A stretch of 64,000 bases of DNA from Mariniradius saccharolyticus AK6 (GTDB lineage: Bacteria; Bacteroidota; Bacteroidia; Cytophagales; Cyclobacteriaceae), in NCBI RefSeq assembly GCF_000330725.2, contig NZ_AMZY02000013.1, forward strand, positions 124,001 through 188,000, given 5' to 3'. Below are positions 23,965-32,234 of the stretch, one piece after another; the stretch's first letter is position 1, and every line of letters begins with the position of its first letter. The translations under genes and the position numbers were made by a program. The notes under the pieces were generated by a model, which had not been told where the DNA came from, searched no databases, and saw only the letters and a program-made list of their open reading frames with translations.

Positions 23965-24870
23965 TCAGAATTTAATGGGAAACTTGAATGAACTCCTGAT
24001 TGGTTGCCCATCGTCAACTTGCGCCGGAATCATTTTTGGAAGTTTTCTAAACACTCTAATGGCCTCTTCTTCTTGCTCCTTTGCACCTTCGATAGTCTCA
24101 ATTACTTTGATGTCCTCAACTTTTCCGTCTTTTCCAATGAAAACGTTAAGTACGATCCTGCCGGACTTGAAGTCCTTCTTTTTTGGGGCTTTGTATTCCC
24201 CGCTAAAAAACTCTGCAATTTTCGAATAGGTACATTTTTGTCGTTCTTCATTGGTGTTGAGATTCTCGCATCCATAGGCGATAAAACCTCTTTCGTTTAC
24301 TTCCTTATTGGGTTTGGCATATAGGTATGGCTCTCCATTCACATTCATTCCGACCATGCCAACTCCTCGTTTGTAAAACAGATCATAATAGGATTGTACA
24401 ATACTTTTGTTCTCATTTTGAGGTTCGGCTTTTACTTGCAACAAGTCTTTAAACTCACAAAATGGTGTAGAGAAAGAGCTAGCGGTATCGATAATTGTGT
24501 ATTTCCAGGTCTTGTCGTATTTTTCCCAAGTTGTACCCGGCATGAGATTATTTATCAGTTCAACCGATTCCGCCTTCTTTTCAAAATCATAGAAATAGAC
24601 AACGCCATTTTCTTCTCTCCAGTAGCTTGTTGTCGTTTTGCCACCAGCATACTCCTTGATTTCCTTAAGAAAATACTTGTCACCGACTTGTAGACTGTCA
24701 CCATTTAAGTATGAAGTGTAAGATTCTTTAGGAGAGGAGTAAATGATCTTTTTACCTACTTTAATCGGCCAATATGCATCTGTACTATTCTCAAAACATA
24801 AATCTGATTGCCCGAGAGTAACTCCTGCAATCAAAAAGAGAATCAGTGTGGTTATTGTCGATTTAATCAT
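23965..24870 (-). CDS. Secreted protein with C-terminal TonB-like domain
   Basis: The start is set at the ATG preceding IKSTITTLILFLIAG, giving a 301-residue product with a clear signal peptide ending near TLGQS. The longer frame back to 24957 adds residues that do not resemble a signal peptide. The middle part (~30-210) is beta-rich, with no known motif. The last ~85 residues (GRIVLNVFIGKDGKVEDIKVIET...) follow the TonB C-terminal pattern used in Bacteroidota for periplasmic proteins with TonB_C domains. Unlike a true TonB it has no N-terminal transmembrane anchor or proline-rich spacer, so it is unlikely to energise receptors itself. Copy 2 of the 202-bp repeat begins about 108 nt upstream of the start codon. 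Confidence 0.78.
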   Translation of the reverse strand: MIKSTITTLILFLIAGVTLGQSDLCFENSTDAYWPIKVGKKIIYSSPKESYTSYLNGDSLQVGDKYFLKEIKEYAGGKTTTSYWREENGVVYFYDFEKKAESVELINNLMPGTTWEKYDKTWKYTIIDTASSFSTPFCEFKDLLQVKAEPQNENKSIVQSYYDLFYKRGVGMVGMNVNGEPYLYAKPNKEVNERGFIAYGCENLNTNEERQKCTYSKIAEFFSGEYKAPKKKDFKSGRIVLNVFIGKDGKVEDIKVIETIEGAKEQEEEAIRVFRKLPKMIPAQVDDGQPIRSSFKFPIKF

Positions 24871-24977
24871 TTTCTTTTTTTCTAGAGGCCTTACCTGGAA
24901 AAATCTCAATGCATGAAGAAAACTTGGTCCTTTCCCGAATTCAAAGTAAAACACCAAGCGTTTTCCCGTTGTCGATA

Positions 24978-25179
24978 TCTCCTAAGATAATAGATTTCAA
25001 TCAAAAGCTGAGAAATGAAAACTTGGATTTTGGTTTTTTCTGCAAAAAGGTATTTGGGGGGATTTGGGTAGAAAAGTACAGTGATTAGCGCTTTGGCTGT
25101 GTTTCCTTTAAATCCAGTCTAGCTTTTGACTGACTGGAGAAAGCAGTATCGTGACAAATCCTGCTTCCGGGGAAGCAGG
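24978..25179. repeat. 202-bp direct repeat, copy 2
   Basis: Same orientation and same length as copy 1 at 22259-22460, roughly 95% identical by eye, ending in the same hairpin CCTGCTTCC-GG-GGAAGCAGG (25160-25179). It lies upstream of the TonB-like gene when read on the minus strand, with the heptamer repeat beginning 26 nt to its right. Confidence 0.9.
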
Positions 25180-25204
25180 ATAGCTTCCTCACCATTTCCC
25201 TGTT

Positions 25205-25329
25205 TCTTGCCTCTTGCTTCTCAGCTCTTGTTTCTTGGCTCTTGCCTCTTGTGTCTCGCCTCCCGTTCTAGTCTCTCGCTTCTCGCATCTCGCATCTCGC
25301 TTCTCGCATCTCGTTTCTCGCCTCTCGCT
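25205..25329. repeat. Heptanucleotide tandem repeat
   Basis: About 18 successive units of the 7-mer TCTYGNN. There are nine heptads (25205-25267), one six-base unit (25268-25273), then eight more (25274-25329; TCTCGCT, TCTCGCA, TCTCGCA, TCTCGCT and so on). It lies between copy 2 of the 202-bp repeat and the 3' end of the UPF0309 gene. It is entirely pyrimidine-rich on the plus strand and codes for nothing. Confidence 0.88.
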
Positions 25330-25338
25330 TCTCCTCCC

Positions 25339-26073
25339 TCACAGCCCCCTAATCACCCCCTTGTACTTCGCTATCAGGCCGTCGTTGTAGGCTTCGGCAC
25401 CGTCGGCGTTGGAGCTGCTGAAAATCTCGGGATCTTGGCCATTCTTCACCATGAGTGTTGCGGCTTGCACCATGATGCCCTGCAGCAGCATCGTCACGAT
25501 AATGGTGGAAGTAGGGCCGACTTTGTAGGGATATCCGGGAATGGACACTGCCGCATCGCCGATTTCGCCCAAGTTGTCAAAAAACACGTCCGCTACTTCA
25601 TAAAGTTTGAGGCCGGAGGGATGCCTTGAAGCCACGGATTGGCTATGCTGGAGGTTGGTGATGACGATGACCTTGGCACCTGCAGACCTCGCGATCATGG
25701 CCATATCGATGCTGACGGTATTGCGTCCTGAATTGGAAGAGATGATAAATACGTCCTTTGGCCCGATGGGAAAGTCCTGCAGCAACTGCTCCGCATAGCC
25801 GCTGAGTCGCTCCATTTCTGTGCTGCGTGATGCGTCCTTGTGCAGCATCAGCGCCTCGTCCAAGATCGGCCTGACCCGGGCAAATCCTCCCGCACGGTAA
25901 TATATCTCCTCGGCAAAAATATGTGAATGTCCTGTCCCCGAGGTGTAGATGAATCCGCCTTGACCCAAAGCCTCAGCTACCCACTTGGCAGCCAATTCGA
26001 TTTTTTCAGATTGTTGGGGCAGGGCAGCGACTTTTTGGCTGATTTGCTCCCAGTATTGCTTGTAGGCTTCCAT
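25339..26073 (-). CDS. UPF0309 SIS-domain protein
   Basis: The start at 26073 gives 244 residues and lies two bases after the stop of the upstream cytochrome gene, a strongly coupled position. The sequence matches the UPF0309 family of SIS (sugar isomerase) proteins. The phosphosugar-binding motif STGTGHS-like block is seen as TSGTGHSHIFAEEIYYRAGG near residues 41-60, and a second SIS segment ISSNSGRNTVSIDMA is near 112-126. SIS proteins isomerise or bind phosphosugars. The family itself has no proven reaction. It is the last gene of a four-gene operon with Planctomycete-type cytochrome and DUF1501 proteins, which suggests that the operon handles a sugar or glycan. Confidence 0.88.
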   Translation of the reverse strand: MEAYKQYWEQISQKVAALPQQSEKIELAAKWVAEALGQGGFIYTSGTGHSHIFAEEIYYRAGGFARVRPILDEALMLHKDASRSTEMERLSGYAEQLLQDFPIGPKDVFIISSNSGRNTVSIDMAMIARSAGAKVIVITNLQHSQSVASRHPSGLKLYEVADVFFDNLGEIGDAAVSIPGYPYKVGPTSTIIVTMLLQGIMVQAATLMVKNGQDPEIFSSSNADGAEAYNDGLIAKYKGVIRGL

Positions 26074-26075
26074 GA

Positions 26076-28217
26076 TCAGTTGATGAGGATTTCGTCCACG
26101 AATACCCAACCCCTTTGGCCTGCACCGGGGTGCCATTTGGGCAGGGGATTGATAGGGGAGAGCCTGGCCTTTATTTTCCGGACCTGGCTTTTTTGGATCG
26201 GATATTCCTTGAGGAAGAGTTGGCTTTCCCGGATTTGGGTAGGCATCTCAGGACTTTCCGAGCTCAGGAGTTGAAAATTTCCGCCAGCATCTGCTATCCA
26301 AATCTCTACTTTGGCAGGAGGGAAGATGTAGGAACCTTCCGCAGAAAAAAGGCTGAATGCAATGTTTTCAATGTCTTTTGGCTTGTCGAACTCCATCGTG
26401 ATTTCGAACGGTGTGTCTTTAAAGCCCAACCAATTTCCGGAGGTGAATTCTGTATCCCCTTTTTCCAAATCAAAAAGCGTCTCCGGCCCCTTGCCTTTGT
26501 ACCGCTCATTTGGCGGAAAGGTCAGGTTCATTTTATCAGGACGGATGCCTGATTTCAGGAAAACAGTCTGTCGTTCGGGACTTCCCAGCCAGCCTTGTGC
26601 AAATGCTCTGGCTTTGAGGTTTGCGCTTTTTTCGAGGAAAAACGGACCTTCATAGACGATATGATTGGAACTGTCGGGAGTGGAATTGTCCAGTGTGTAG
26701 AATACTTTCACCGATCCGATCGGGTGCTTCATCGTCACCTGCACCTTGTCCTGGAATATCGTCTTTTCAGATTCAATGACGGGCGCGTTGAGTTGGTAAA
26801 GCCTGCCATCGTCTTCGAATCCCGATTCGACACGTGTATCGGGCAAAGAAGCGCTCAAAGTCGTGAGTTGGCTCGCCGGTAATTGCGTATTCCATACATA
26901 AAGTTCAGCCAGGTTTTGCATCTTTCCCAGATGGCTGACAGCATCCTCCGAGAGGGGGTTGCCGCTGAGAGATAGCTCTTGAAGGTGTTCGAGCTTGGTC
27001 AAGCTGCTGAGTCCCGAACCGTTGATGCCCGTAAAGTTGAGATTGAGGGTTTCCAGATTGGGGAAATTTGCCAATTTGTCGAGATCAGCATCCTTCAAAG
27101 GCATGTTTTGAAGGTTGAGGTCCACGACCTGCTCCTTGATTTTGGAGAGTTCGTCCAGGGAATTGGCATTGAATTGGGACTTGCCAAAGAAACTTACCCG
27201 TAAGCCGGGAGAATCCGGATAAATGGCCTGGATTACCCGGTATTCATTGTTCAGCTTCGCTATAGTGCCTTTATCGGCAAAGGGGAAGTCATAGGTTTTG
27301 CGGTCTTTGTCATCAAATAGACCTTTGGCCAGGGTGAAGAAGGTGCTTTCTTGGGGATACTGGTTTACTTTTTTGTCAAAACGTGCAGAATCCAAGACCC
27401 ATGCCTGCAGCAGTTCGATTTCCTGCTCGGTCAATTGGATTTTGCCTTTGGGTGGCATATGCTCTTCGTCTTCCATGGGCAGGAATATGCGGTGTAGCAA
27501 TAAGGATTTTTCCCAATTGGCGTTGTCCAAAGCCGGTCCAGTTTCCCCGCCCGTGAGGAAAAACTCCATTTCGTCCAGCCTAAGCTCCCCTTTCTTCTTG
27601 TTGGGGCCGTGGCAGGAAATGCATTTTTGTTCCAAAATCGGTTTGATCACATGGTCAAAGGCCAATGCTTCTTCCAGTGGCACCTCGGGCTTTTCTTCCA
27701 ACTTTTCGAGCGGTGCCAAAAGGTAATCCGAACCGTGGGTGATATTCGCCCCTAAATGCCCCGCGACAAGCACCAGGGCCAAGGCAAACAGCGAACTGAA
27801 CTTGGCCGCTTGGATTTTATTCTTTGTCCAAAAGAAATACCATAGCGTGCCCGTCCAAAAAACCCCTAAACCGGTCCATTGGTGGGGAAAGAGCAGGTCT
27901 TCTTCATATCCGCCCTCTGCGCTGAGAAATAGCCCCGCCAAGACCGTGAGTCCAGTCAAGACCAAGCTCGCCAAAAAGAGGAAACGCAACGCCGATTTGG
28001 TTTGGATGCCCAACCAGTTTGGGTACCAGAAAAGCAATCCTGTCAGAAACAGGAGTACAATCGGAAAATGCAGCAGGAGGGGATGCATCCTTCCGACCAC
28101 TTCCAAAAAAACGGGTAGGCTGATGTAGTTTTGGCCGATGGTGAGGATCAGGACAATGCCATGGAGTACGATAAGGACGTTTTCTAGAATGGGTATAATC
28201 CTTTGGTTTTCAGTCAT
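26076..28217 (-). CDS. Membrane c-type cytochrome with leucine-rich and discoidin-like regions
   Basis: A 713-residue protein. The N-terminus has about five membrane helices (~10-160, LLHFPIVLLFLTGLLFW and others). A Planctomycete-type cytochrome c domain follows with one haem motif CISCH (~residue 199) and MPPKGKIQL further on as possible Met ligand. A leucine-rich stretch (~360-470, LQNMPLKDADLDKLANFPNLETLNL) leads to a chitobiase-type beta domain (VFYTLDNSTPDSSNHIVYEGPF) and a C-terminal F5/8-type-C-like segment. It would be an inner-membrane protein with the haem and recognition domains in the periplasm, an unusual mix of electron transfer and ligand-binding modules. It is the third gene of the operon, ending two bases before the SIS gene starts. 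Confidence 0.85.
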   Translation of the reverse strand: MTENQRIIPILENVLIVLHGIVLILTIGQNYISLPVFLEVVGRMHPLLLHFPIVLLFLTGLLFWYPNWLGIQTKSALRFLFLASLVLTGLTVLAGLFLSAEGGYEEDLLFPHQWTGLGVFWTGTLWYFFWTKNKIQAAKFSSLFALALVLVAGHLGANITHGSDYLLAPLEKLEEKPEVPLEEALAFDHVIKPILEQKCISCHGPNKKKGELRLDEMEFFLTGGETGPALDNANWEKSLLLHRIFLPMEDEEHMPPKGKIQLTEQEIELLQAWVLDSARFDKKVNQYPQESTFFTLAKGLFDDKDRKTYDFPFADKGTIAKLNNEYRVIQAIYPDSPGLRVSFFGKSQFNANSLDELSKIKEQVVDLNLQNMPLKDADLDKLANFPNLETLNLNFTGINGSGLSSLTKLEHLQELSLSGNPLSEDAVSHLGKMQNLAELYVWNTQLPASQLTTLSASLPDTRVESGFEDDGRLYQLNAPVIESEKTIFQDKVQVTMKHPIGSVKVFYTLDNSTPDSSNHIVYEGPFFLEKSANLKARAFAQGWLGSPERQTVFLKSGIRPDKMNLTFPPNERYKGKGPETLFDLEKGDTEFTSGNWLGFKDTPFEITMEFDKPKDIENIAFSLFSAEGSYIFPPAKVEIWIADAGGNFQLLSSESPEMPTQIRESQLFLKEYPIQKSQVRKIKARLSPINPLPKWHPGAGQRGWVFVDEILIN

Positions 28218-28231
28218 AAAATCAAATACTT

Positions 28232-29683
28232 TTAAACCAAAATATCTTTTACCACATGTCCGTGCACGTCAGTCAAGCGGTACCTTCTACCCAAATGTTT
28301 ATAGGTCATTTTCTCATGATCGATACCCATCAAATGGAGGATCGTCGCTTGGAAATCATGGATATGGACCGGGTTCTCGACGATGTTGTAGCCAAATTCG
28401 TCGGTCTCACCATAGACGATGCCTGGCTTCACGCCACCTCCCGCCATCCAAATCGAAAATGCGCGTGGATGGTGATCGCGTCCGTAGTTGTCCACTTTGA
28501 TGGTGCCTTGGCAGTAGTTGGTACGACCAAACTCGCCACCCCAAATGACCAAGGTCTCGTCCAAAAGTCCCCTTTGTTTCAAATCCGTAATCAATGCTGC
28601 TGAAGCTTGGTCCACATCCTTGGCCTGTCCCCGCATCTCATTGGGCAGATTGCCGTGTTGGTCCCAGCCTTGGTGGTAGAGTTGGACGAAGCGGACACCG
28701 TTTTCGGATAGTTTCCTAGCCAAAAGGCAATTGGCTGCATACGTACCCGGAATCAAGCAATCAGGTCCGTACATTTTGATGATGCTGTCAGGTTCCGAAG
28801 ATATGTCAGTCACTTCAGGCACAGCCGTCTGCATCCGGAAAGCCATTTCGTACTGTTGGATTTTGGCTTGGATTTCGGGATCGCCATAGGATTCGTAGTT
28901 CAAGGAATTGAGTTCTGAAAGCTTGTCCAGCATCTTGCGACGATCCTCACGGCTCATGCCTTTAGGATCTCCGAGGTACAAGACGGGATCTTCGCTGGCT
29001 GAAAATTGCACACCTTGGTGCACTGAATCCAAGAACCCATTGGTCCAAAGCTTGGAATACACGCCCTGCCCGTTCCCCTTTCCACGGCTCAGAAGCACAC
29101 AGAAAGCCGGCAGGTTGTTGTTTTCACTACCCAAACCATAGCTCAACCAAGCGCCCATGCTTGGTCTGTTGCCGACTTGGGCTCCGGTTTGGAAAAACGT
29201 CAAAGCGGGATCGTGGTTGATCGCTTCGGTATGCATGGACTTGATGATACAGATGTCATCCACCACCTTGGCGGTGTAGGGGAAGATCTCCGAAATCCAT
29301 GCCCTGGATTCCCCGTACTGATTGAATTTGTAATAGGAACCCACGAGTGGGAACGCAGTCTGGCCCGCTGTCATGCCCGTTAGCCTTTGGCCCATGCGAA
29401 TAGAGGCAGGAAGTTCCTGTCCCATGCGCTCATTGAGAAGGGGCTTGTAGTCAAATGTTTCCAATTGGGAGGGAGCTCCATTTTGGAAAAGGTAGATAAC
29501 CCTTTTCGCTTTTGGCGCAAAATGTGGGATTGCCGAAAATAGGGCATCCTCTTCCTGTTTCCTTTTGAACAAATCGGGAATCAAAAGGCTACCTAAAGCC
29601 AAACTTCCCACACCCAAACTCAGCTTCGAGAGAAACTTCCTCCTGTTTTGGTTCAACCCGTGTTCCAACTGTTCTTTTTCCAT
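28232..29683 (-). CDS. DUF1501 family protein, Tat-exported
   Basis: The 483-residue product begins with a twin-arginine signal (NRRKFLSKLSLGVGSLALGSL), so it is exported folded to the periplasm. The rest matches DUF1501, a sulfatase-like alkaline-phosphatase-fold group often encoded beside DUF1553 cytochromes in Planctomycetes and Bacteroidota. Typical segments are PSQLETFDYKP near the N-terminus, VRFVQLYHQGWDQHGN near residue 330 and WGGEFGRTNYCQG near 380, followed by GRDHHPRAFSIWMAGGG. The substrate and reaction of the family are not known to me. Start is 1 nt from the stop of the upstream DUF1553 gene, and the next gene begins 14 nt after its own stop, so it is in the middle of the operon. 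Confidence 0.9.
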   Translation of the reverse strand: MEKEQLEHGLNQNRRKFLSKLSLGVGSLALGSLLIPDLFKRKQEEDALFSAIPHFAPKAKRVIYLFQNGAPSQLETFDYKPLLNERMGQELPASIRMGQRLTGMTAGQTAFPLVGSYYKFNQYGESRAWISEIFPYTAKVVDDICIIKSMHTEAINHDPALTFFQTGAQVGNRPSMGAWLSYGLGSENNNLPAFCVLLSRGKGNGQGVYSKLWTNGFLDSVHQGVQFSASEDPVLYLGDPKGMSREDRRKMLDKLSELNSLNYESYGDPEIQAKIQQYEMAFRMQTAVPEVTDISSEPDSIIKMYGPDCLIPGTYAANCLLARKLSENGVRFVQLYHQGWDQHGNLPNEMRGQAKDVDQASAALITDLKQRGLLDETLVIWGGEFGRTNYCQGTIKVDNYGRDHHPRAFSIWMAGGGVKPGIVYGETDEFGYNIVENPVHIHDFQATILHLMGIDHEKMTYKHLGRRYRLTDVHGHVVKDILV

Positions 29684-29684
29684 A

Positions 29685-31994
29685 TTATACCTTGGTAATG
29701 GCTTCTTCCAAATTGTAAATTGTCATAATCACCTGCATCAGTGCCGCGGATTCAGCGTGGATTTCCTTTTCATCCAGGGGATATTCGCCTACCTGCATCA
29801 AGTCTTTTGCTTTTTCCGGTTCATTAACAAACCGCTCATTTTCCTCTTCAAAATAGGACACTAAAATATCCAGCTCCTTGGCGGAGGGTTTTCGACACAT
29901 GATTCTTTGGAAAGCCTCCTCTATCCCGGCTTCAGCATCCGGTTTTTCTTTATGGATTTTGGTCGCCAACACACGCGCGGCTTCCATCATCAGCGGATCG
30001 TTCAGCATGACCAAAGCCTGCAGCGGCGTATTGGTACGCCCTCTGTTTACCTCGCATTGGTCCCTGTTGGAGCCATCGAATATGATAGGCATCGGCGGAG
30101 GGGAGGTAAGCTTAATAAAGGTGTAAAGACCCCTGCGATAGAGTTTCTCGCCCTTGTCCTGTTTATAGGTCTTTAATTCACCCCGGCCGGAAGTCGCCGC
30201 TTCCCAAAGTCCTGCGGGCTGATAGGGTTTCACGCTTGGTCCACCGATTTTTGGAACCAAAAGCCCTGAACTGGCGAGCATCAGGTCCCTCACGTTCTCG
30301 GCGGTCAGCCGAAGCCGGGGCGCCCTGGCGAGGTACTTGTTGTCAGGATCGATTGAAAGCTTCTTCTGGTCCACCTTGGAGGACTGCATATAGGTCGCTG
30401 AGGTCAGTATTTTTTTGATCAACCGCTTGGTGTCCCAGCCATTTTCCCTGAAGTCAACTGCCAACCAATCCAAGAGTTCGGGATGCGAAGGCAGATCGCC
30501 CTGCATGCCAAAATCCCCGGTGGACTTGACCAAACCTTGTCCAAAAATTTCCTGCCACATCAAATTCACAAATACACGTGAGGTCAGTGGGTTTTTGGCA
30601 TCCGTGGTCCATTTGGCCAATCCGAGGCGGTTTTTTGGAAAATTCTCCCCAAAATCGAGGATGCTTTCTGGTGTATTTGGCTTTACTGGCACTGTGGGAG
30701 CGTCATAGACACCCCTCGCCAGGATATAGGTCGTACGTACCGTGTCCAACTCTTCCATGACCGAAACCATCAACTTGCTGGTATCGGGATGATTGATGAA
30801 GGTCAGCAATTGGTCGATGTCGTTCCGTTCGATCCAAAGAATCGGTGTCTTCGCGGGTTTTGATTGGGATACGTCGCCTTCATACCCTTTTTCCGGCGTG
30901 TTGTTGAAAAAGGCGAAAAGCTCAAAATAGTTTTGTTGCGAAATCGGGTCATACTTATGATCATGGCATTGGGCGCATTCCATCGTAATGCCCAAAATTC
31001 CTTTGCTAAAGGTATTTGTCTTGTCAAGGACATACTCGATGCGGTATTCCTCGGGAATCACGCCACCTTCTTCGGTATACTTGTGGTTTCGGTTGAAAGC
31101 GGTGGCCAAAATCTGCTCTTTAGTCGCATTGGGCAGCATATCGCCGGCAAGCTGCCAAGTCAAAAACTGGTCGTAAGGAAGGTTGTTGTTGAATGCATGG
31201 ATGACCCAGTCACGATATGGCCACTGGGTACGCACGTTGTCATCTTGATAACCATAGGAATCCGAATACCGGGCTATGTCCATCCAGAGCACGGCCATTT
31301 TTTCTCCAAAAGCCGGTTTGTCCAGCAGTTGGTCAACCATTCTGATGTAGGCATCGGGACTTTCATCTTTTTCAAACTGGGCCATCATTTCCGGCGTGGG
31401 CGGAAGGCCTGTGATATCCAAGCTGATGCGTTTCAGCAACTCAGCTTTGGTCGCGGTCTCATTCGGCTTAAGTCCCTTTTGCGACATCTTTGCCAAGGTG
31501 AAATAGTCGATTTCATTTTTTGGCCAATCTTCGTCCTTCACTTTTGGAAGTGGGGCCTTTTTAGGAGGAACAAAGGCCCAATGGGGTTCATATTGAGCAC
31601 CTTCCTTGATCCATCGTTTGATAAGCTCAATCTCTTCCTGCGTCAAGGCCAGATTGGACTCCGGGGGAGGCATTTGAGTATTTGGGTCTTGGGAAATGAT
31701 GCGGTGGTAAACTTCAGATTTTTCTAAATCACTGGGCACGATGGCGAATTTGCCAGGGTTTTCCTTGAGGGCGGCAAATGCCGCATCGGCGAGGTCCAAT
31801 CGCAACCCGGCTTCCCTTTTGTTGGCATCAGGCCCATGACAGGCAAAGCACTTGTCAGAAAGTATGGGACGGATATGAAAGTTGTAGCTGAGCTGTTCAT
31901 CGCTTCCCAAATCCAACTCAGAAGAGGAATTGTTGGAATTGCATGCCAAGTGAAGGCAGATGGGAAGAATTAGGATATACCTCGTGAGACGCAT
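29685..31994 (-). CDS. DUF1549/DUF1553 cytochrome c lipoprotein
   Basis: A 769-residue lipoprotein (lipobox HLAC, Cys18). The first haem motif, CFACH, is near residue 49 in the PSCyt1 domain, where MPPPESNLALTQEEIELIKRWI forms the family's end segment. DUF1549 follows (~150-360), including a second CxxCH motif in MECAQCHDHKYDP. DUF1553 makes up the C-terminal half (NPLTSRVFVNLMWQEIFGQGLVKS, then TPLQALVMLNDPLMMEAARV). It is the first gene of a four-gene operon (cytochrome, DUF1501, cytochrome-LRR, UPF0309). The likely role is periplasmic oxidation of an imported or surface-bound carbohydrate, inferred from the gene set, not shown by a known reaction. A 240-nt spacer separates it from the divergent fumarylacetoacetase gene. 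Confidence 0.92.
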   Translation of the reverse strand: MRLTRYILILPICLHLACNSNNSSSELDLGSDEQLSYNFHIRPILSDKCFACHGPDANKREAGLRLDLADAAFAALKENPGKFAIVPSDLEKSEVYHRIISQDPNTQMPPPESNLALTQEEIELIKRWIKEGAQYEPHWAFVPPKKAPLPKVKDEDWPKNEIDYFTLAKMSQKGLKPNETATKAELLKRISLDITGLPPTPEMMAQFEKDESPDAYIRMVDQLLDKPAFGEKMAVLWMDIARYSDSYGYQDDNVRTQWPYRDWVIHAFNNNLPYDQFLTWQLAGDMLPNATKEQILATAFNRNHKYTEEGGVIPEEYRIEYVLDKTNTFSKGILGITMECAQCHDHKYDPISQQNYFELFAFFNNTPEKGYEGDVSQSKPAKTPILWIERNDIDQLLTFINHPDTSKLMVSVMEELDTVRTTYILARGVYDAPTVPVKPNTPESILDFGENFPKNRLGLAKWTTDAKNPLTSRVFVNLMWQEIFGQGLVKSTGDFGMQGDLPSHPELLDWLAVDFRENGWDTKRLIKKILTSATYMQSSKVDQKKLSIDPDNKYLARAPRLRLTAENVRDLMLASSGLLVPKIGGPSVKPYQPAGLWEAATSGRGELKTYKQDKGEKLYRRGLYTFIKLTSPPPMPIIFDGSNRDQCEVNRGRTNTPLQALVMLNDPLMMEAARVLATKIHKEKPDAEAGIEEAFQRIMCRKPSAKELDILVSYFEEENERFVNEPEKAKDLMQVGEYPLDEKEIHAESAALMQVIMTIYNLEEAITKV

Positions 31995-32203
31995 GGAAAA
32001 GACATATTTTGGGTTCAGATGGCGAAGGTAATTTGCTAAAAAAATCGAACAACTTCAATCGCTTGCATAAAAAGTTTAAAAAACAGAATAGTCAATAACC
32101 CATTGCGCATATTTCAGAATTAAAAATGTTCACTAACATTTGAGGCAAATGGTATTTGAAGGCCGATCCAAGCTGTTCAAGTTTTTTCTTCCTCTCAATT
32201 ATT

Positions 32204-32211
32204 TATCTTTG
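32204..32211 (+). promoter_or_regulatory. Putative -7 element of the fahA promoter
   Basis: TATCTTTG matches TAnnTTTG exactly, 23 nt upstream of the ATG at 32235. The -33 position holds GTTT in place of TTTG. Transcription would begin near 32218. Confidence 0.5.
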
Positions 32212-32234
32212 GCCAGCCAAAAAGATTTTTGAGT

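Noticed and set aside
25126..25629. Plus-strand frame rich in L, S and R across the heptamer array
   Set aside because: It results from translating the pyrimidine-rich heptamer repeat and then the antisense of the UPF0309 gene.
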